Source: Thiomicrorhabdus sp.
GTDB taxonomy: Bacteria; Pseudomonadota; Gammaproteobacteria; Thiomicrospirales; Thiomicrospiraceae
Assembly: GCF_963677875.1 (NCBI RefSeq)
Contig: NZ_OY782570.1
Location: 124,001-188,000, forward strand
Length of the DNA stretch: 64,000 nucleotides
Reading direction: 5' to 3'
The notes under the pieces are model-generated. The model ran no database searches, had not been told where the DNA came from, and was given only the letters and a program-made list of their open reading frames with translations. Positions 8,923-16,976 of this stretch are shown here, in pieces; position 1 is the first letter of the stretch; the number at the start of each line of letters is the position of its first letter. A program made the position numbers and the translations under genes.

Positions 8923-9535
8923 GTGATTGGAATTTTGGTATTGGCTGGCGGGAAAAGGGCGCAGAGTCGCCGGAAGGGATAAAGGCTGGATTCTTTGTCA
9001 AGGCCGGCCTTTGATTGCTTGGTTGCTGGCGTCTATCCGGGAGCAATTGCAGTTCATGCCGCAAGAAGAATATCGTATTTTCATAAGCGCCAACCGTAAC
9101 ATGAAACGGTATGCTCAGCTCGGAGAACAGGTTGTCGCCGACTGGCGTGTGGGCTATCAGGGCCCGCTCGCCGGAATTGAAAGTGCGATGGGATTACCGG
9201 TGGCGGTAACGATTAATCGCTGGTTGATTATTCCGGTGGATGCTGTATGCCTTCCCGACGGGTTTGTCGAGAAAATGCTCCGGGTCGAACAGCGCACGGT
9301 GTGTTTTGCCCGTCAGGGCTCGCGCGATCATTATGCTTTTCTGTCTCTTCCAGGAACATGCCTTTCAGATGTGTCCGCTTATTTGGATCAGGGAGGGCGC
9401 TCGATATGCGGCTGGCTGAAGGCGCATTCGTCGGTACAACCGGTTGTATTCGACGATGCGGCGGTGTTTGCCAATTTGAATTCCGGGCAGGATTTTCGAA
9501 ACGGCGGAAGGCTTCAAAATAAAATTTATAGATGA
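8923..9535 (+). pseudogene. mobA: Molybdenum cofactor guanylyltransferase MobA, apparent +1 frameshift
   Basis: MobA attaches GMP to molybdopterin. The start GTG at 8923 opens the expected N-terminus (VIGILVLAGGK), but this frame reaches a stop after 19 codons. The rest of the protein (GRRVAGRDKGW, then QGPLAGIESA and IIPVDAVCLP, to the stop at 9533-9535) continues in the +1 frame. Removing one A from the run at 8953-8956 restores the GTP-binding signature LAGGKGRRVAGRDKG. The break is thus inside the substrate-binding loop, and the remaining ~190 codons are undamaged, so it is a recent mutation, a slippage site or a sequencing error. It closes the nitrate/Moco operon. Recognition is strong; functional state is uncertain. 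Confidence 0.85.
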
Positions 9536-9553
9536 GCTATAAAAATTTTTGGG

Positions 9554-9580
9554 TAAAGTTTTTCCGCTTCTGGCCGATTT
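9554..9580 (+). promoter_or_regulatory. Sigma-28 (FliA) type promoter
   Basis: TAAAGTTT at 9554-9561, an 11-base spacer, then GCCGATTT at 9573-9580. This matches the enterobacterial sigma-28 consensus TAAAGTTT-N11-GCCGATAA at 14 of 16 positions with exact spacing. It faces the unknown gene at 9728, with a predicted leader of about 140 bases, and would place that gene in the late flagellar/chemotaxis regulon. Confidence 0.65.
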
Positions 9581-9727
9581 ACCGTTGACCGGGACTTTAC
9601 GATGTGGAAAATAGGATTCTGAATTGTGCGGGTATTAATCCTAATTAAATAATGATCCATTGCAAAATCGATCATTGTTTTAAACTCAAAAATAATAAAT
9701 TTTATCTCGAAGAATTTGAGGATCAAC

Positions 9728-10648
9728 ATGTTAGATATTCTATTTGCAGGAAAGACTGAGTCTTCCGACGCTATTTACTCTCTGGTAAACATTCTAAATA
9801 CAAAACCTATTACCGGTTTCAATAACGCCGGCGCTCTGGACCAAGACCCAAATGCGGCCACCACTAACCTTATGGACATCATCGGTACCGTTAAGTCACT
9901 TCCTGCCGGTAGTGAAGTGTTGTCTCTGGTTCATTCCGTTGCGCCTGGCCCGATGCTGGTTGAAGAAGTCAAATCCACCTTGTTGGAATCTTCAACGTTC
10001 AAATACCTTCTGGGTGTGGCTGGCGATGTTGTCAACGAACCGACTTTCGGTGGTGATGCTTTGGGTGCGGTTGTCGGTCACCTGAAATCCATTCCAGTTC
10101 TTGAACCGATCGTTTCCGAAGCTTTAAGCACCGCTTTCAGCCTGCCTGTTGTGGGTGAGCAACTTGGTTTGGTAACCGGCTTATTGCATAACTTGTCTCT
10201 GGGTGGGCATCTGCTTGATGGAACCATCCCGGCAGGTACCGATCTGGCTTCTGAACAATTTGACGATCGTTCAGGTCTTGATACGGTTGATGTTGTTGTT
10301 GGTTTCGCTAAATCTCTACCGGTTGTTGGAGATGTTGTTGAAGCTGTTATCCCGAATATTTTCCCACTGGGTCTGGGTGAAAACGGGGTTGCGATCGCTT
10401 CAATTCTGCACGAAGTAACTCCTGGCTTTCAGGTCGTCAATGCGGTTATCGGTGAAGAAGGTCTGCTAACCGAAGTGCTGGCTTTGGATGATCTGTTGGG
10501 CGATGGTGATATTCTTGGTGGATTGCTTGGCGGTCTGACAGGTGGTTCGGCGTCATCTTCAGGTAGCACTGATGCATCGGCGAATGTCGGTCTGCTGGGG
10601 ATTCTTAACCTTGGTACCGATGGTTTGCTAGGCGGCTTGCTAGGCTAA
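9728..10648 (+). CDS. Unknown repeat-containing Leu/Gly-rich protein, probable FliA regulon
   Basis: A 306-residue protein I do not recognise. The start at 9728 follows GAGGA; an in-frame ATG at 9716 lies over the ribosome site. No signal peptide or clear membrane helix is present. Three related segments recur, headed by VKSLPAGSEVLSLVHSVAP, LKSIPVLEPIVSEALSTAF and AKSLPVVGDVVEAVIPNIF, each followed by a Val/Leu/Gly-rich stretch. After an Asp-rich linker (LDDLLGDGDILGG) comes a Ser/Gly low-complexity part and a C-terminus of Gly-Leu-Leu repeats (GTDGLLGGLLG). Gly/Leu-rich C-termini occur in secreted adhesins, but that is only a resemblance. It has its own sigma-28-type promoter and a strong terminator, so it is a single-gene unit. 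Confidence 0.8.
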   Translation: MLDILFAGKTESSDAIYSLVNILNTKPITGFNNAGALDQDPNAATTNLMDIIGTVKSLPAGSEVLSLVHSVAPGPMLVEEVKSTLLESSTFKYLLGVAGDVVNEPTFGGDALGAVVGHLKSIPVLEPIVSEALSTAFSLPVVGEQLGLVTGLLHNLSLGGHLLDGTIPAGTDLASEQFDDRSGLDTVDVVVGFAKSLPVVGDVVEAVIPNIFPLGLGENGVAIASILHEVTPGFQVVNAVIGEEGLLTEVLALDDLLGDGDILGGLLGGLTGGSASSSGSTDASANVGLLGILNLGTDGLLGGLLG

Positions 10649-10662
10649 TCGCACTGTAAAAA

Positions 10663-10688
10663 AACTCGGTTTTTTGTTAAATCGAGTT
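10663..10688 (+). repeat. Short hairpin after the unknown gene
   Basis: An inverted repeat AACTCG / CGAGTT at 10663-10668 and 10683-10688, 15 bases after the stop codon, with a T6 run in its loop. It precedes the main terminator and may form a double terminator with it. Confidence 0.5.
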
Positions 10689-10692
10689 GGTC

Positions 10693-10735
10693 AAAACCCG
10701 TTGTCGGAAGAGTGATTTTCCACAACGGGTTTTTT
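10693..10735 (+). terminator. Intrinsic terminator
   Basis: Stem AACCCGTTGT / ACAACGGGTT, extended inward by GGAA/TTCC across a one-base bulge, followed by T6. It ends the single-gene transcript of the unknown sigma-28-linked gene. Confidence 0.9.
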
Positions 10736-10760
10736 ATTGCTTGTTGAAAATCGGCAGCTG

Positions 10761-10922
10761 ATGCAAATTTTGACGGCTTTGAATGATGATTTTGAGAGAG
10801 CTCTGAGAAAAAATGTGGGGCAATCCTGGGCGGAAGCCTTTAAGCGCTTTGCAGAGATCAAAGGCTTAAAGGAATGCGAAGAGAGTTTTCCGCCGAATGG
10901 AAAGCCGCCGGGAATGATCTGA
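10761..10922 (+). CDS. Small hypothetical protein (weak)
   Basis: A 53-codon frame starting MQILTALNDDFERALRKN and ending in PPNGKPPGMI. It has a soluble, charged, partly helical composition and sits between a terminator and the 3' end of trpS on the other strand. No good ribosome site precedes the ATG, and no family is recognised. It could be spurious; it is listed because the composition is protein-like and it fills the gap. Confidence 0.3.
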   Translation: MQILTALNDDFERALRKNVGQSWAEAFKRFAEIKGLKECEESFPPNGKPPGMI

Positions 10923-10932
10923 AATTTTTTCT

Positions 10933-11940
10933 TTAAGGCAGGACGAATCCGATGGTTTCGTGAACGCTTCGCAGGGTTGCTTGCGCTTGTTCTCTGGCTC
11001 GCTCGGCTCCTTGTTTCAGAATGGCGCGCAAGTGTGCCTCATCGTTGCGGATCTCATGGAAGTTTTGCTGAATGGGTTGCAGGTAATCGACGACCAATTC
11101 ACCCAGTTCAACTTTAAGGTGTCCATACATTTTGCCTTCAAAGTGCTGCACAACTTCATCAATACTTTTACCACTGATAACCGAATAGATGGTCAGCAGG
11201 TTGGAAACTCCTGGTTTGTTTTCCGGGTCGTAATAAATTTCGTTTCCGGAGTCGGTGACCGCTTTTTTGAATTTTTTGATGATGGTTTTAGGCTCGTCGA
11301 GAAGCGCGATGAGGCTGTCCTTGTTTTCATCCGATTTGGACATTTTGGATAAAGGATCCTGCAAACTCATAATGCGTCCACCGGAAGTCGAAGGTGGGAT
11401 GAAGGGTTCCGGAACTTTAAATAACTCTTTGTCGAAGCGATTGTTGTAACGTATCGCAAGATCACGAGTCAGTTCTAGGTGTTGCTTCTGATCGGCGCCG
11501 ACCGGTACCATTTCTGCCTGATAGAGCAGAATGTCGGCTGCCATCAGGACCGGATAGTCGAACAGACCGACATTGATATTTTGCGCATGTTTTTGCGATT
11601 TATCCTTAAACTGCGTCATGCGGTTCAATTCACCCATATAGGTCGAGCAATTCAATACCCAGGCAAGTTCGGCATGTTCCGGGACATGTGATTGTATAAA
11701 AACGGTGCTTTTTTCCGGATCAATGCCGGATGCCAAATAGAGGGCGACGAAATCCAAAGAGCGTTTCAGTAAGTCTTTCGGATCTTGTTCTACCGTGATG
11801 GCGTGCATGTTTACCAGTGAGAACAGACAGTTGTAATCGTCCTGCATTTTGACCCAATTCTTAATCGAACCGATGTAGTTACCGATCATAAGGTCGCCAG
11901 ATGGTTGAATGCCGCTGAAAAGAATGGGTTTATTGCTCAT
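10933..11940 (-). CDS. trpS: Tryptophan--tRNA ligase
   Basis: A 335-residue class I aminoacyl-tRNA synthetase that charges tRNA-Trp. The N-terminus carries the HIGH-type motif region ([20 protein letters not shown]) and the KMSKS loop is present as [12 protein letters not shown]. Length matches the bacterial family (about 330-340). The ATG is the first possible start. It is a single gene in opposite orientation to its left neighbour; no terminator is obvious after its stop. Confidence 0.97.
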   Translation of the reverse strand: MSNKPILFSGIQPSGDLMIGNYIGSIKNWVKMQDDYNCLFSLVNMHAITVEQDPKDLLKRSLDFVALYLASGIDPEKSTVFIQSHVPEHAELAWVLNCSTYMGELNRMTQFKDKSQKHAQNINVGLFDYPVLMAADILLYQAEMVPVGADQKQHLELTRDLAIRYNNRFDKELFKVPEPFIPPSTSGGRIMSLQDPLSKMSKSDENKDSLIALLDEPKTIIKKFKKAVTDSGNEIYYDPENKPGVSNLLTIYSVISGKSIDEVVQHFEGKMYGHLKVELGELVVDYLQPIQQNFHEIRNDEAHLRAILKQGAERAREQAQATLRSVHETIGFVLP

Positions 11941-12061
11941 AGTCCTGCTTGCCGTTTTTTAATAACAAAATTAATGGCGGCTATTTTCGCACTTTTACCG
12001 CCGAATAACCAGAGGAATAGCGGAGACCAGCGGTTTTTGAGGGCGGGAGGTCGGTGACCCG

Positions 12062-12511
12062 TCAATAAATTTTCGGTAGAAGCCGGGACGTTCGGCTCTG
12101 ATAAATCGCATAGTCGTTTAATGTTTCTGTCAGTAAGCGCTCTTCATAGCTTAGTTTGATCAGCAATGTTGCTCCCAGTAGCAAGTAAATAGCACCGTTG
12201 ATCGCACTGAAGTGTTCGATAATCATCGGCAGAAAAAACAGCAGAATGGATGCATACATCGGATGGCGAATCCATTGGTACGGTCCGGTAGTGACCAGCT
12301 CGATATCCGGCATGGGGTCAGGAATGATATTAAAGTGGCCAAGATGCATGGTTTTCACCGCCCACAGCCCGAGAAGTATTGAGAGGAGTTGGACAAGATA
12401 GGTTGGATTCGAGTTTTTCAATGGTAAAAGGAGAAGTAAAACCGCAATGAGAGCAAATTGAAGGAAGACCAGACTGAATGAGATGAAAGGGTGGCGGATT
12501 TTGGTCGGCAT
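12062..12511 (-). CDS. Membrane methyltransferase of the isoprenylcysteine/PEMT family
   Basis: A 149-residue membrane protein with about four hydrophobic segments. The C-terminal half has the SAM-binding pattern of this family: TTGPYQWIRHPMYASILLFF and a later glutamate in SYEERLL. Such proteins methylate small lipophilic or membrane substrates; the bacterial substrate is generally unknown. It lies upstream of, and divergent from, pcnB. Confidence 0.8.
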   Translation of the reverse strand: MPTKIRHPFISFSLVFLQFALIAVLLLLLPLKNSNPTYLVQLLSILLGLWAVKTMHLGHFNIIPDPMPDIELVTTGPYQWIRHPMYASILLFFLPMIIEHFSAINGAIYLLLGATLLIKLSYEERLLTETLNDYAIYQSRTSRLLPKIY

Positions 12512-12645
12512 GAGCAGGTTCCATCAAAAAAGAATCAACGGATTTCAGTGTAACCTTTTATGTTTCCGAAATCCTCTGTAATCGCCGGGAGAGGTGCAAT
12601 TATCGATTGATTGGACGATAGAACCGCAAAAAAAGCGCTGTGAGA

Positions 12646-12673
12646 TTGAAGTCTAGGTAAAACCGGTTAAAAT
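12646..12673 (+). promoter_or_regulatory. Sigma-70 type promoter for pcnB
   Basis: TTGAAG at 12646-12651 and TAAAAT at 12668-12673 with a 16-base spacer. Transcription would begin near 12680, which favours the pcnB start at 12708 over the in-frame ATG at 12672 that lies in the -10 box. Confidence 0.5.
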
Positions 12674-12707
12674 GATCCATATTTTTGACGTTCCTTTAGA
12701 ATTCCAT

Positions 12708-14150
12708 ATGCAACGAATTATTCGTAAAATCAGTGCCTTCTTCTCGCGATCCTCGCACAATCCGCTTCCGCCAGGCGCCAACCGACAACCGGATATTCTC
12801 AAACGACAGCAACACAATATTTCCCGCAATTCGATTGATAAAAATGCTTTGGATGTTTTATACGGTTTGAAGCGGGCCAATTTCGAAGCCTATCTGGTTG
12901 GCGGCGGAGTCCGGGATCTTTTGTTGGGACTGGAACCAAAAGATTTTGATGTCGTGACCAATGCGGAACCTGAACAGATCAAACGGGTTTTCAAACATCG
13001 TTGCCGGCTGATCGGGAGAAGATTTCGCCTCGCTCATGTCCGTTTTGGCCGCAATGTGATCGAAGTTGCGACTTTTCGCGGTAGCGGTGAAGGGGAGTCC
13101 AAAGGAAAGCGTCTCGGCTTCGGGCACAAAACACAGGGACAGAGTCGCGAGGTTGACGAGTCCGGTCGCTTGGTAAGAGATAATATTTACGGAACGATTG
13201 ATGAAGATGTCTGGCGTCGTGACTTTACCGTCAACGCGCTTTATTACGATATCAAAGATTTCAGTATTCTCGATTATGCCGGCGGTTTGCAGGATATCGA
13301 AAAAGGCCAGTTGCGTCTGATCGGCGATCCGGCTACCCGTTATCGGGAAGATCCCGTAAGACTGATTCGCGCGGTGCGTTTTGCCGCTAAATTGGGATTC
13401 AGGATTGAACATGAAACCGAAGCGCCGATTGAACCCTTGGGGCATCTGTTAAAAGATGTTTCGCATGCGCGCATGTTCGAAGAGGTGCTGAAATTGTTCC
13501 ATAGCGGTGTTGCCTTAGAAGTGCTGGAAAAACTGCGTCATTATGATCTTTTCGGCTACCTGTTCCCGATGACTGATGAAATGCTTGATCAGGCAGAAGA
13601 CTCAAACGCACGCCAGCTGGTTTTGGAAGCGCTGAAAAGCACAGACCGGCGGATTAATTCAAATATGACGGTAAATCCGTCGTTTTTGTTTGCGGCGATG
13701 TTATGGGGGCCTTTGATACGCAGACGAGCCCAGCATTTGGAAAGCGGCCTGAATCATCAGGATGCTTTGTTTGCTGCTGCCAACGATGTGCTTGAGCAGC
13801 AAATTCGCTGTACTGCGATTCCCAAACGCTTCAGCGCACAGGTTCGGGATATCTGGGGATTGCAGTTCCGCTTACCAAATCGGCACGGTGACCGCGCTCA
13901 GAAGTTAATGGAACATCCCCGTTTCCGGGCGGCATACGACTTTATGGGGATTCGGGCCGCTTCCGGCGAGGCGGATTTGCAGGCCGTTTTTGATTGGTGG
14001 ACTGAATATCAGGAAAAAGAACCGGTAGAGCGGATTGCCTTTGCTAATGAAGTGAAAAAAAACAAGCCTAAAAAACGAACTCGCCGGAATCGAAATTTCT
14101 ATCGCAAGCGCAGTCAGAGCGGTTCGCAAAACGGTACTGAATCTCAATGA
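12708..14150 (+). CDS. pcnB: Poly(A) polymerase I PcnB
   Basis: A 480-residue nucleotidyltransferase that adds poly(A) to RNA 3' ends and so promotes RNA decay. The catalytic head motif is VGGGVRDLLLGLEPKDFDVV, followed by RRFRLAHVRFG and the RRDFTVNALYYD segment that separates this family from other nucleotidyltransferases. The C-terminus is a basic tail (KKNKPKKRTRRNRNFYRKR) as expected for PcnB, not CCA-adding enzyme. The start at 12708 (MQRIIRKI) is chosen on promoter position; the ATG at 12672 would add 12 residues. The stop overlaps folK by ATGA, a common gammaproteobacterial pcnB-folK-panBC arrangement. Confidence 0.95.
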   Translation: MQRIIRKISAFFSRSSHNPLPPGANRQPDILKRQQHNISRNSIDKNALDVLYGLKRANFEAYLVGGGVRDLLLGLEPKDFDVVTNAEPEQIKRVFKHRCRLIGRRFRLAHVRFGRNVIEVATFRGSGEGESKGKRLGFGHKTQGQSREVDESGRLVRDNIYGTIDEDVWRRDFTVNALYYDIKDFSILDYAGGLQDIEKGQLRLIGDPATRYREDPVRLIRAVRFAAKLGFRIEHETEAPIEPLGHLLKDVSHARMFEEVLKLFHSGVALEVLEKLRHYDLFGYLFPMTDEMLDQAEDSNARQLVLEALKSTDRRINSNMTVNPSFLFAAMLWGPLIRRRAQHLESGLNHQDALFAAANDVLEQQIRCTAIPKRFSAQVRDIWGLQFRLPNRHGDRAQKLMEHPRFRAAYDFMGIRAASGEADLQAVFDWWTEYQEKEPVERIAFANEVKKNKPKKRTRRNRNFYRKRSQSGSQNGTESQ

Positions 14151-14662
14151 TTCACCGGGTTTATATCGGTTTAGGCAGTAATCTTGATCACCCCGTCGGA
14201 CAATTGCAAGAGGCATTAAATGCCTTGCGGCATTTGCCCGATACCCGGGTGCAAGCCGTTTCTTCTTTTTATGGCTCCACACCATTAGGTCCGCAGGACC
14301 AACCTGATTTCATCAACGCTGTTGCCGAGTTGCGCACGGCATTGTCGCCGGAAGCGCTTCTGGATGCATTGCAGGCGATAGAAACTCATCAGGGGCGAAT
14401 CAAAAAACGCCATTGGGGCGAGCGTCTGATCGACCTGGATATTCTGCTGTACGATGAACTGAATTTTGCAGGCGAGCGGTTGACGATTCCGCACCCGCAG
14501 CTTGCTTTACGGGATTTTGTTCTGGTTCCGTTACATGAATTGGACTCAGAGCTGAATGTTCCCGGATGCGGATCGATTCAAAGTCTGATGGATGGATTAA
14601 AAACGAGTTATTTGAAACCTTTGGTAAAATTTAACTCCTCGGATGATATAACGGACCACTGA
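14147..14662 (+). CDS. folK: HPPK, folate biosynthesis FolK
   Basis: A 171-residue 2-amino-4-hydroxy-6-hydroxymethyldihydropteridine pyrophosphokinase, which makes the pyrophosphorylated pterin used by dihydropteroate synthase. Family motifs are YIGLGSNL at the start, FINAVAEL, and the signature [16 protein letters not shown] followed by [16 protein letters not shown]. It overlaps pcnB by four bases and is one base from panB, so it is cotranscribed. Confidence 0.96.
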   Translation: MIHRVYIGLGSNLDHPVGQLQEALNALRHLPDTRVQAVSSFYGSTPLGPQDQPDFINAVAELRTALSPEALLDALQAIETHQGRIKKRHWGERLIDLDILLYDELNFAGERLTIPHPQLALRDFVLVPLHELDSELNVPGCGSIQSLMDGLKTSYLKPLVKFNSSDDITDH

Positions 14663-14663
14663 A

Positions 14664-15455
14664 ATGCGTACAACTCTTTCCAGTCTTAGAAAAATGTATC
14701 GTCAAGGCGAAAAAATTACCTGTCTGACGGCTTATGATGCCGGTTTTGCGCATTGGGTTGCCGAGGCCGGAGTTGATATGATTCTGGTAGGTGATTCTCT
14801 TGGCATGGTGGTGCAGGGGCATGCGACAACCTTGCCGGTAACGTTGGACGAAATGGTTTATCACACTCGAATGGTGCAGAGGGGGAATACTTCAGCGTGG
14901 TGTATTGCTGATCTGCCATTTATGGAAGATGTCGATTTGCCTTCGACCTTGAAAGCTGCCGGGCGCTTAATGAAAGAAGGTGGAGCCAATATGGTTAAGC
15001 TGGAAGGCGGGCGCCGCATTGTCGATCGTGTCAAGGCGATGGCTGATATCGGTATTCCGGTGTGTTGTCATCTTGGATTGTTACCGCAGTCTGTCGAAAA
15101 ACACGGTTACAAAGTTCAGGGGCGTGATGAAGAAGGTGCTGCGCAGATTCTGCAAGAAGCGCTTGATTTGCAGGCTGCTGGGGCTGATATGCTGGTTTTG
15201 GAATGTGTTCCGGCTGCGTTAGCCGAACGTATTACGGCAGAATTGGCTATTCCGGTGATTGGTATCGGAGCCGGTTCTGCCACGTCCGGTCAGGTTCTTG
15301 TTCTGCACGATATTCTCGGAATCACGCTGGGCAAACCACCCAGTTTCAGTAAAAATTATCTTCAGGATTCTGCTTCCGTTCAGGAGGCGTTACAGGCTTT
15401 TGTTCAAGAGGTCAAAAGCGGCGCTTTTCCGGCCAAATGCCATCAAATCGCTTAA
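14664..15455 (+). CDS. panB: 3-methyl-2-oxobutanoate hydroxymethyltransferase PanB
   Basis: A 263-residue PanB, first step of pantothenate synthesis (ketoisovalerate plus methylene-THF to ketopantoate). Conserved segments: [47 protein letters not shown] and VIGIGAG. It starts immediately after folK and is followed by panC. Confidence 0.97.
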   Translation: MRTTLSSLRKMYRQGEKITCLTAYDAGFAHWVAEAGVDMILVGDSLGMVVQGHATTLPVTLDEMVYHTRMVQRGNTSAWCIADLPFMEDVDLPSTLKAAGRLMKEGGANMVKLEGGRRIVDRVKAMADIGIPVCCHLGLLPQSVEKHGYKVQGRDEEGAAQILQEALDLQAAGADMLVLECVPAALAERITAELAIPVIGIGAGSATSGQVLVLHDILGITLGKPPSFSKNYLQDSASVQEALQAFVQEVKSGAFPAKCHQIA

Positions 15456-15481
15456 ATTCTTTATTCTTTCAGTGAGTTGTC

Positions 15482-16339
15482 ATGATTATTTGTAACAGTC
15501 TGGCAGAGTTGGACTCTGCTTTGGAATCGAGACGCCGTGCCAGCGAATCGATCGGGTTCGTTCCTACAATGGGAAATTTGCATCAGGGGCATTTGAGTTT
15601 GGTGAACCTTGCCAGAGAGCATTGCGGTTTTGTCGTTGTCAGTGTTTTTGTGAATCCGATGCAATTTGGGCCGGACGAAGATTATGAGCGCTATCCAAGA
15701 ACTTTCGAGGCCGATGCTCAAGCACTGGAAAAGCAAGGAGCCGATATTCTGTTCGTTCCGCGAGAGGAAGAAGTTTACCCTAACGGTTTTCAGGATCAGA
15801 CGCGAGTTTGCGCACCGGCCTTTTTGACGGAGGTGCTGGAAGGTCAGAGCCGCCCCGGTCATTTCGACGGTGTGACGACCATTGTGATGAAATTGTTTCA
15901 GTTGGTTCGTCCCGATGTCGCGGTTTTTGGCCAGAAGGATTTTCAGCAGTTGAAGATTATTCAGCGCATGGTCACCGACTTGAATATGCCGATTGAAATT
16001 TTGCCGGCGCAAATTGCCCGTGAGCATGACGGTTTGGCACTGAGTTCACGAAATCAGTATTTAAATACTGCTCAAAGAGCGGTGGCTCCAGTGCTTCAGA
16101 GGGTTTTGAAGAGTGTTGAAGTGGCGTTGCGTGCGGGAGAAAGAGCGTTTGATCCATTGTGCTTGGAAGCGGAGAAACGTTTGCTGAGTGCTGGATTCGA
16201 GGAAGTGGATTACCTGAAAATTTGCGATCCTGAGACCTTAAGGCCCTCTCAAGAGGCCGATCGCCGGTTTGTGATCTTAGCTGTTGCCCGTCTTGGAACA
16301 ACGCGGTTATTGGATAATATCTGCTTGGAAGTTTCATAA
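15482..16339 (+). CDS. panC: Pantothenate synthetase PanC
   Basis: A 285-residue ligase that joins pantoate and beta-alanine with ATP. Motifs: the HIGH-like FVPTMGNLHQGHLSLV, FVNPMQFGPDEDY, FGQKDFQQLKII and LSSRNQYL. It is the last gene of the pcnB-folK-panB-panC run and is followed by a bidirectional terminator shared with convergent panD, which makes its beta-alanine substrate. Confidence 0.97.
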   Translation: MIICNSLAELDSALESRRRASESIGFVPTMGNLHQGHLSLVNLAREHCGFVVVSVFVNPMQFGPDEDYERYPRTFEADAQALEKQGADILFVPREEEVYPNGFQDQTRVCAPAFLTEVLEGQSRPGHFDGVTTIVMKLFQLVRPDVAVFGQKDFQQLKIIQRMVTDLNMPIEILPAQIAREHDGLALSSRNQYLNTAQRAVAPVLQRVLKSVEVALRAGERAFDPLCLEAEKRLLSAGFEEVDYLKICDPETLRPSQEADRRFVILAVARLGTTRLLDNICLEVS

Positions 16340-16340
16340 T

Positions 16341-16370
16341 AAAAAAACGCTCTTGATTGAGCGTTTTTTA
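16341..16370. terminator. Bidirectional terminator between panC and panD
   Basis: Stem AACGCTC / GAGCGTT with a six-base loop, flanked by an A run on the left and a T run on the right, so it can end both the panC transcript (plus) and the panD transcript (minus). Confidence 0.9.
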
Positions 16371-16396
16371 TTGGGTTGCGAAGGTGAGTTAAGCAT

Positions 16397-16792
16397 TCAA
16401 CCGGCTTTTATATCCGCCATTTGCGTTGGGATCGTATTGCGCGTATGGGTGATCTCATTGCGTTCGTTGAAATACACCAGTTTTGGTTTGAACTGCTCCG
16501 CTTCGGCTTCATCCATGCTCACATAGGTCGCGATAATCAGTAAATCCTGAGGGCTGGCTTTGTGAGCGGCAGCACCGTTGACGGAAATAATTCCGCTGTG
16601 ATCTTCCGCTCGAATGGCGTAGGTCGTGAAGCGTTTGCCGTTATTGACGTTATAAATTTGAATTTGTTCGTATTCACGGATTCCTGCAACATCCAGAAGA
16701 TGACCGTCAATCGCGCAGGAGCCTTCATAATCGACTTCCGAATGCGTGGTGGTCACGCGGTGAAGTTTTGATTTTAATAGCGTAATTTGCAT
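16397..16792 (-). CDS. panD: Aspartate 1-decarboxylase PanD
   Basis: A 131-residue pyruvoyl-dependent decarboxylase that makes beta-alanine for pantothenate. The self-cleavage site Gly24-Ser25 is present in YEGSCAID, and Tyr/Lys residues of the active site (LLKSKLHR) and NGAAAH are conserved. Length is normal (E. coli 126). It is convergent to panC, an arrangement that keeps the three pan genes together without a single operon. Confidence 0.96.
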   Translation of the reverse strand: MQITLLKSKLHRVTTTHSEVDYEGSCAIDGHLLDVAGIREYEQIQIYNVNNGKRFTTYAIRAEDHSGIISVNGAAAHKASPQDLLIIATYVSMDEAEAEQFKPKLVYFNERNEITHTRNTIPTQMADIKAG

Positions 16793-16931
16793 TGTCTTCT
16801 CTTATTTCTTTGCAAGCGGGATCACCGCTTTTTAAGAATGTTTAATCGGATCAATATTATACCCGGATTTTCAGAAAATTCTAATATGGGTATTAATATG
16901 GATGTATTCGAGCCTTTTCAAGTCGGCTTAA

Positions 16932-16957
16932 CAAAAAATCCCGCCGGTTGGCGGGAG
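16932..16957 (-). terminator. Intrinsic terminator after ppc
   Basis: On the minus strand: CCCGCC-AACC-GGCGGG, then ATTTTTTG. It lies 20 bases past the ppc stop. Confidence 0.85.
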
Positions 16958-16976
16958 ATTGTTATGTGTCGGAAGC

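Noticed and set aside
12672-12707. Longer N-terminus for PcnB from the ATG at 12672
   Set aside because: That ATG overlaps the predicted -10 box, so it would be leaderless and lacks a ribosome site.
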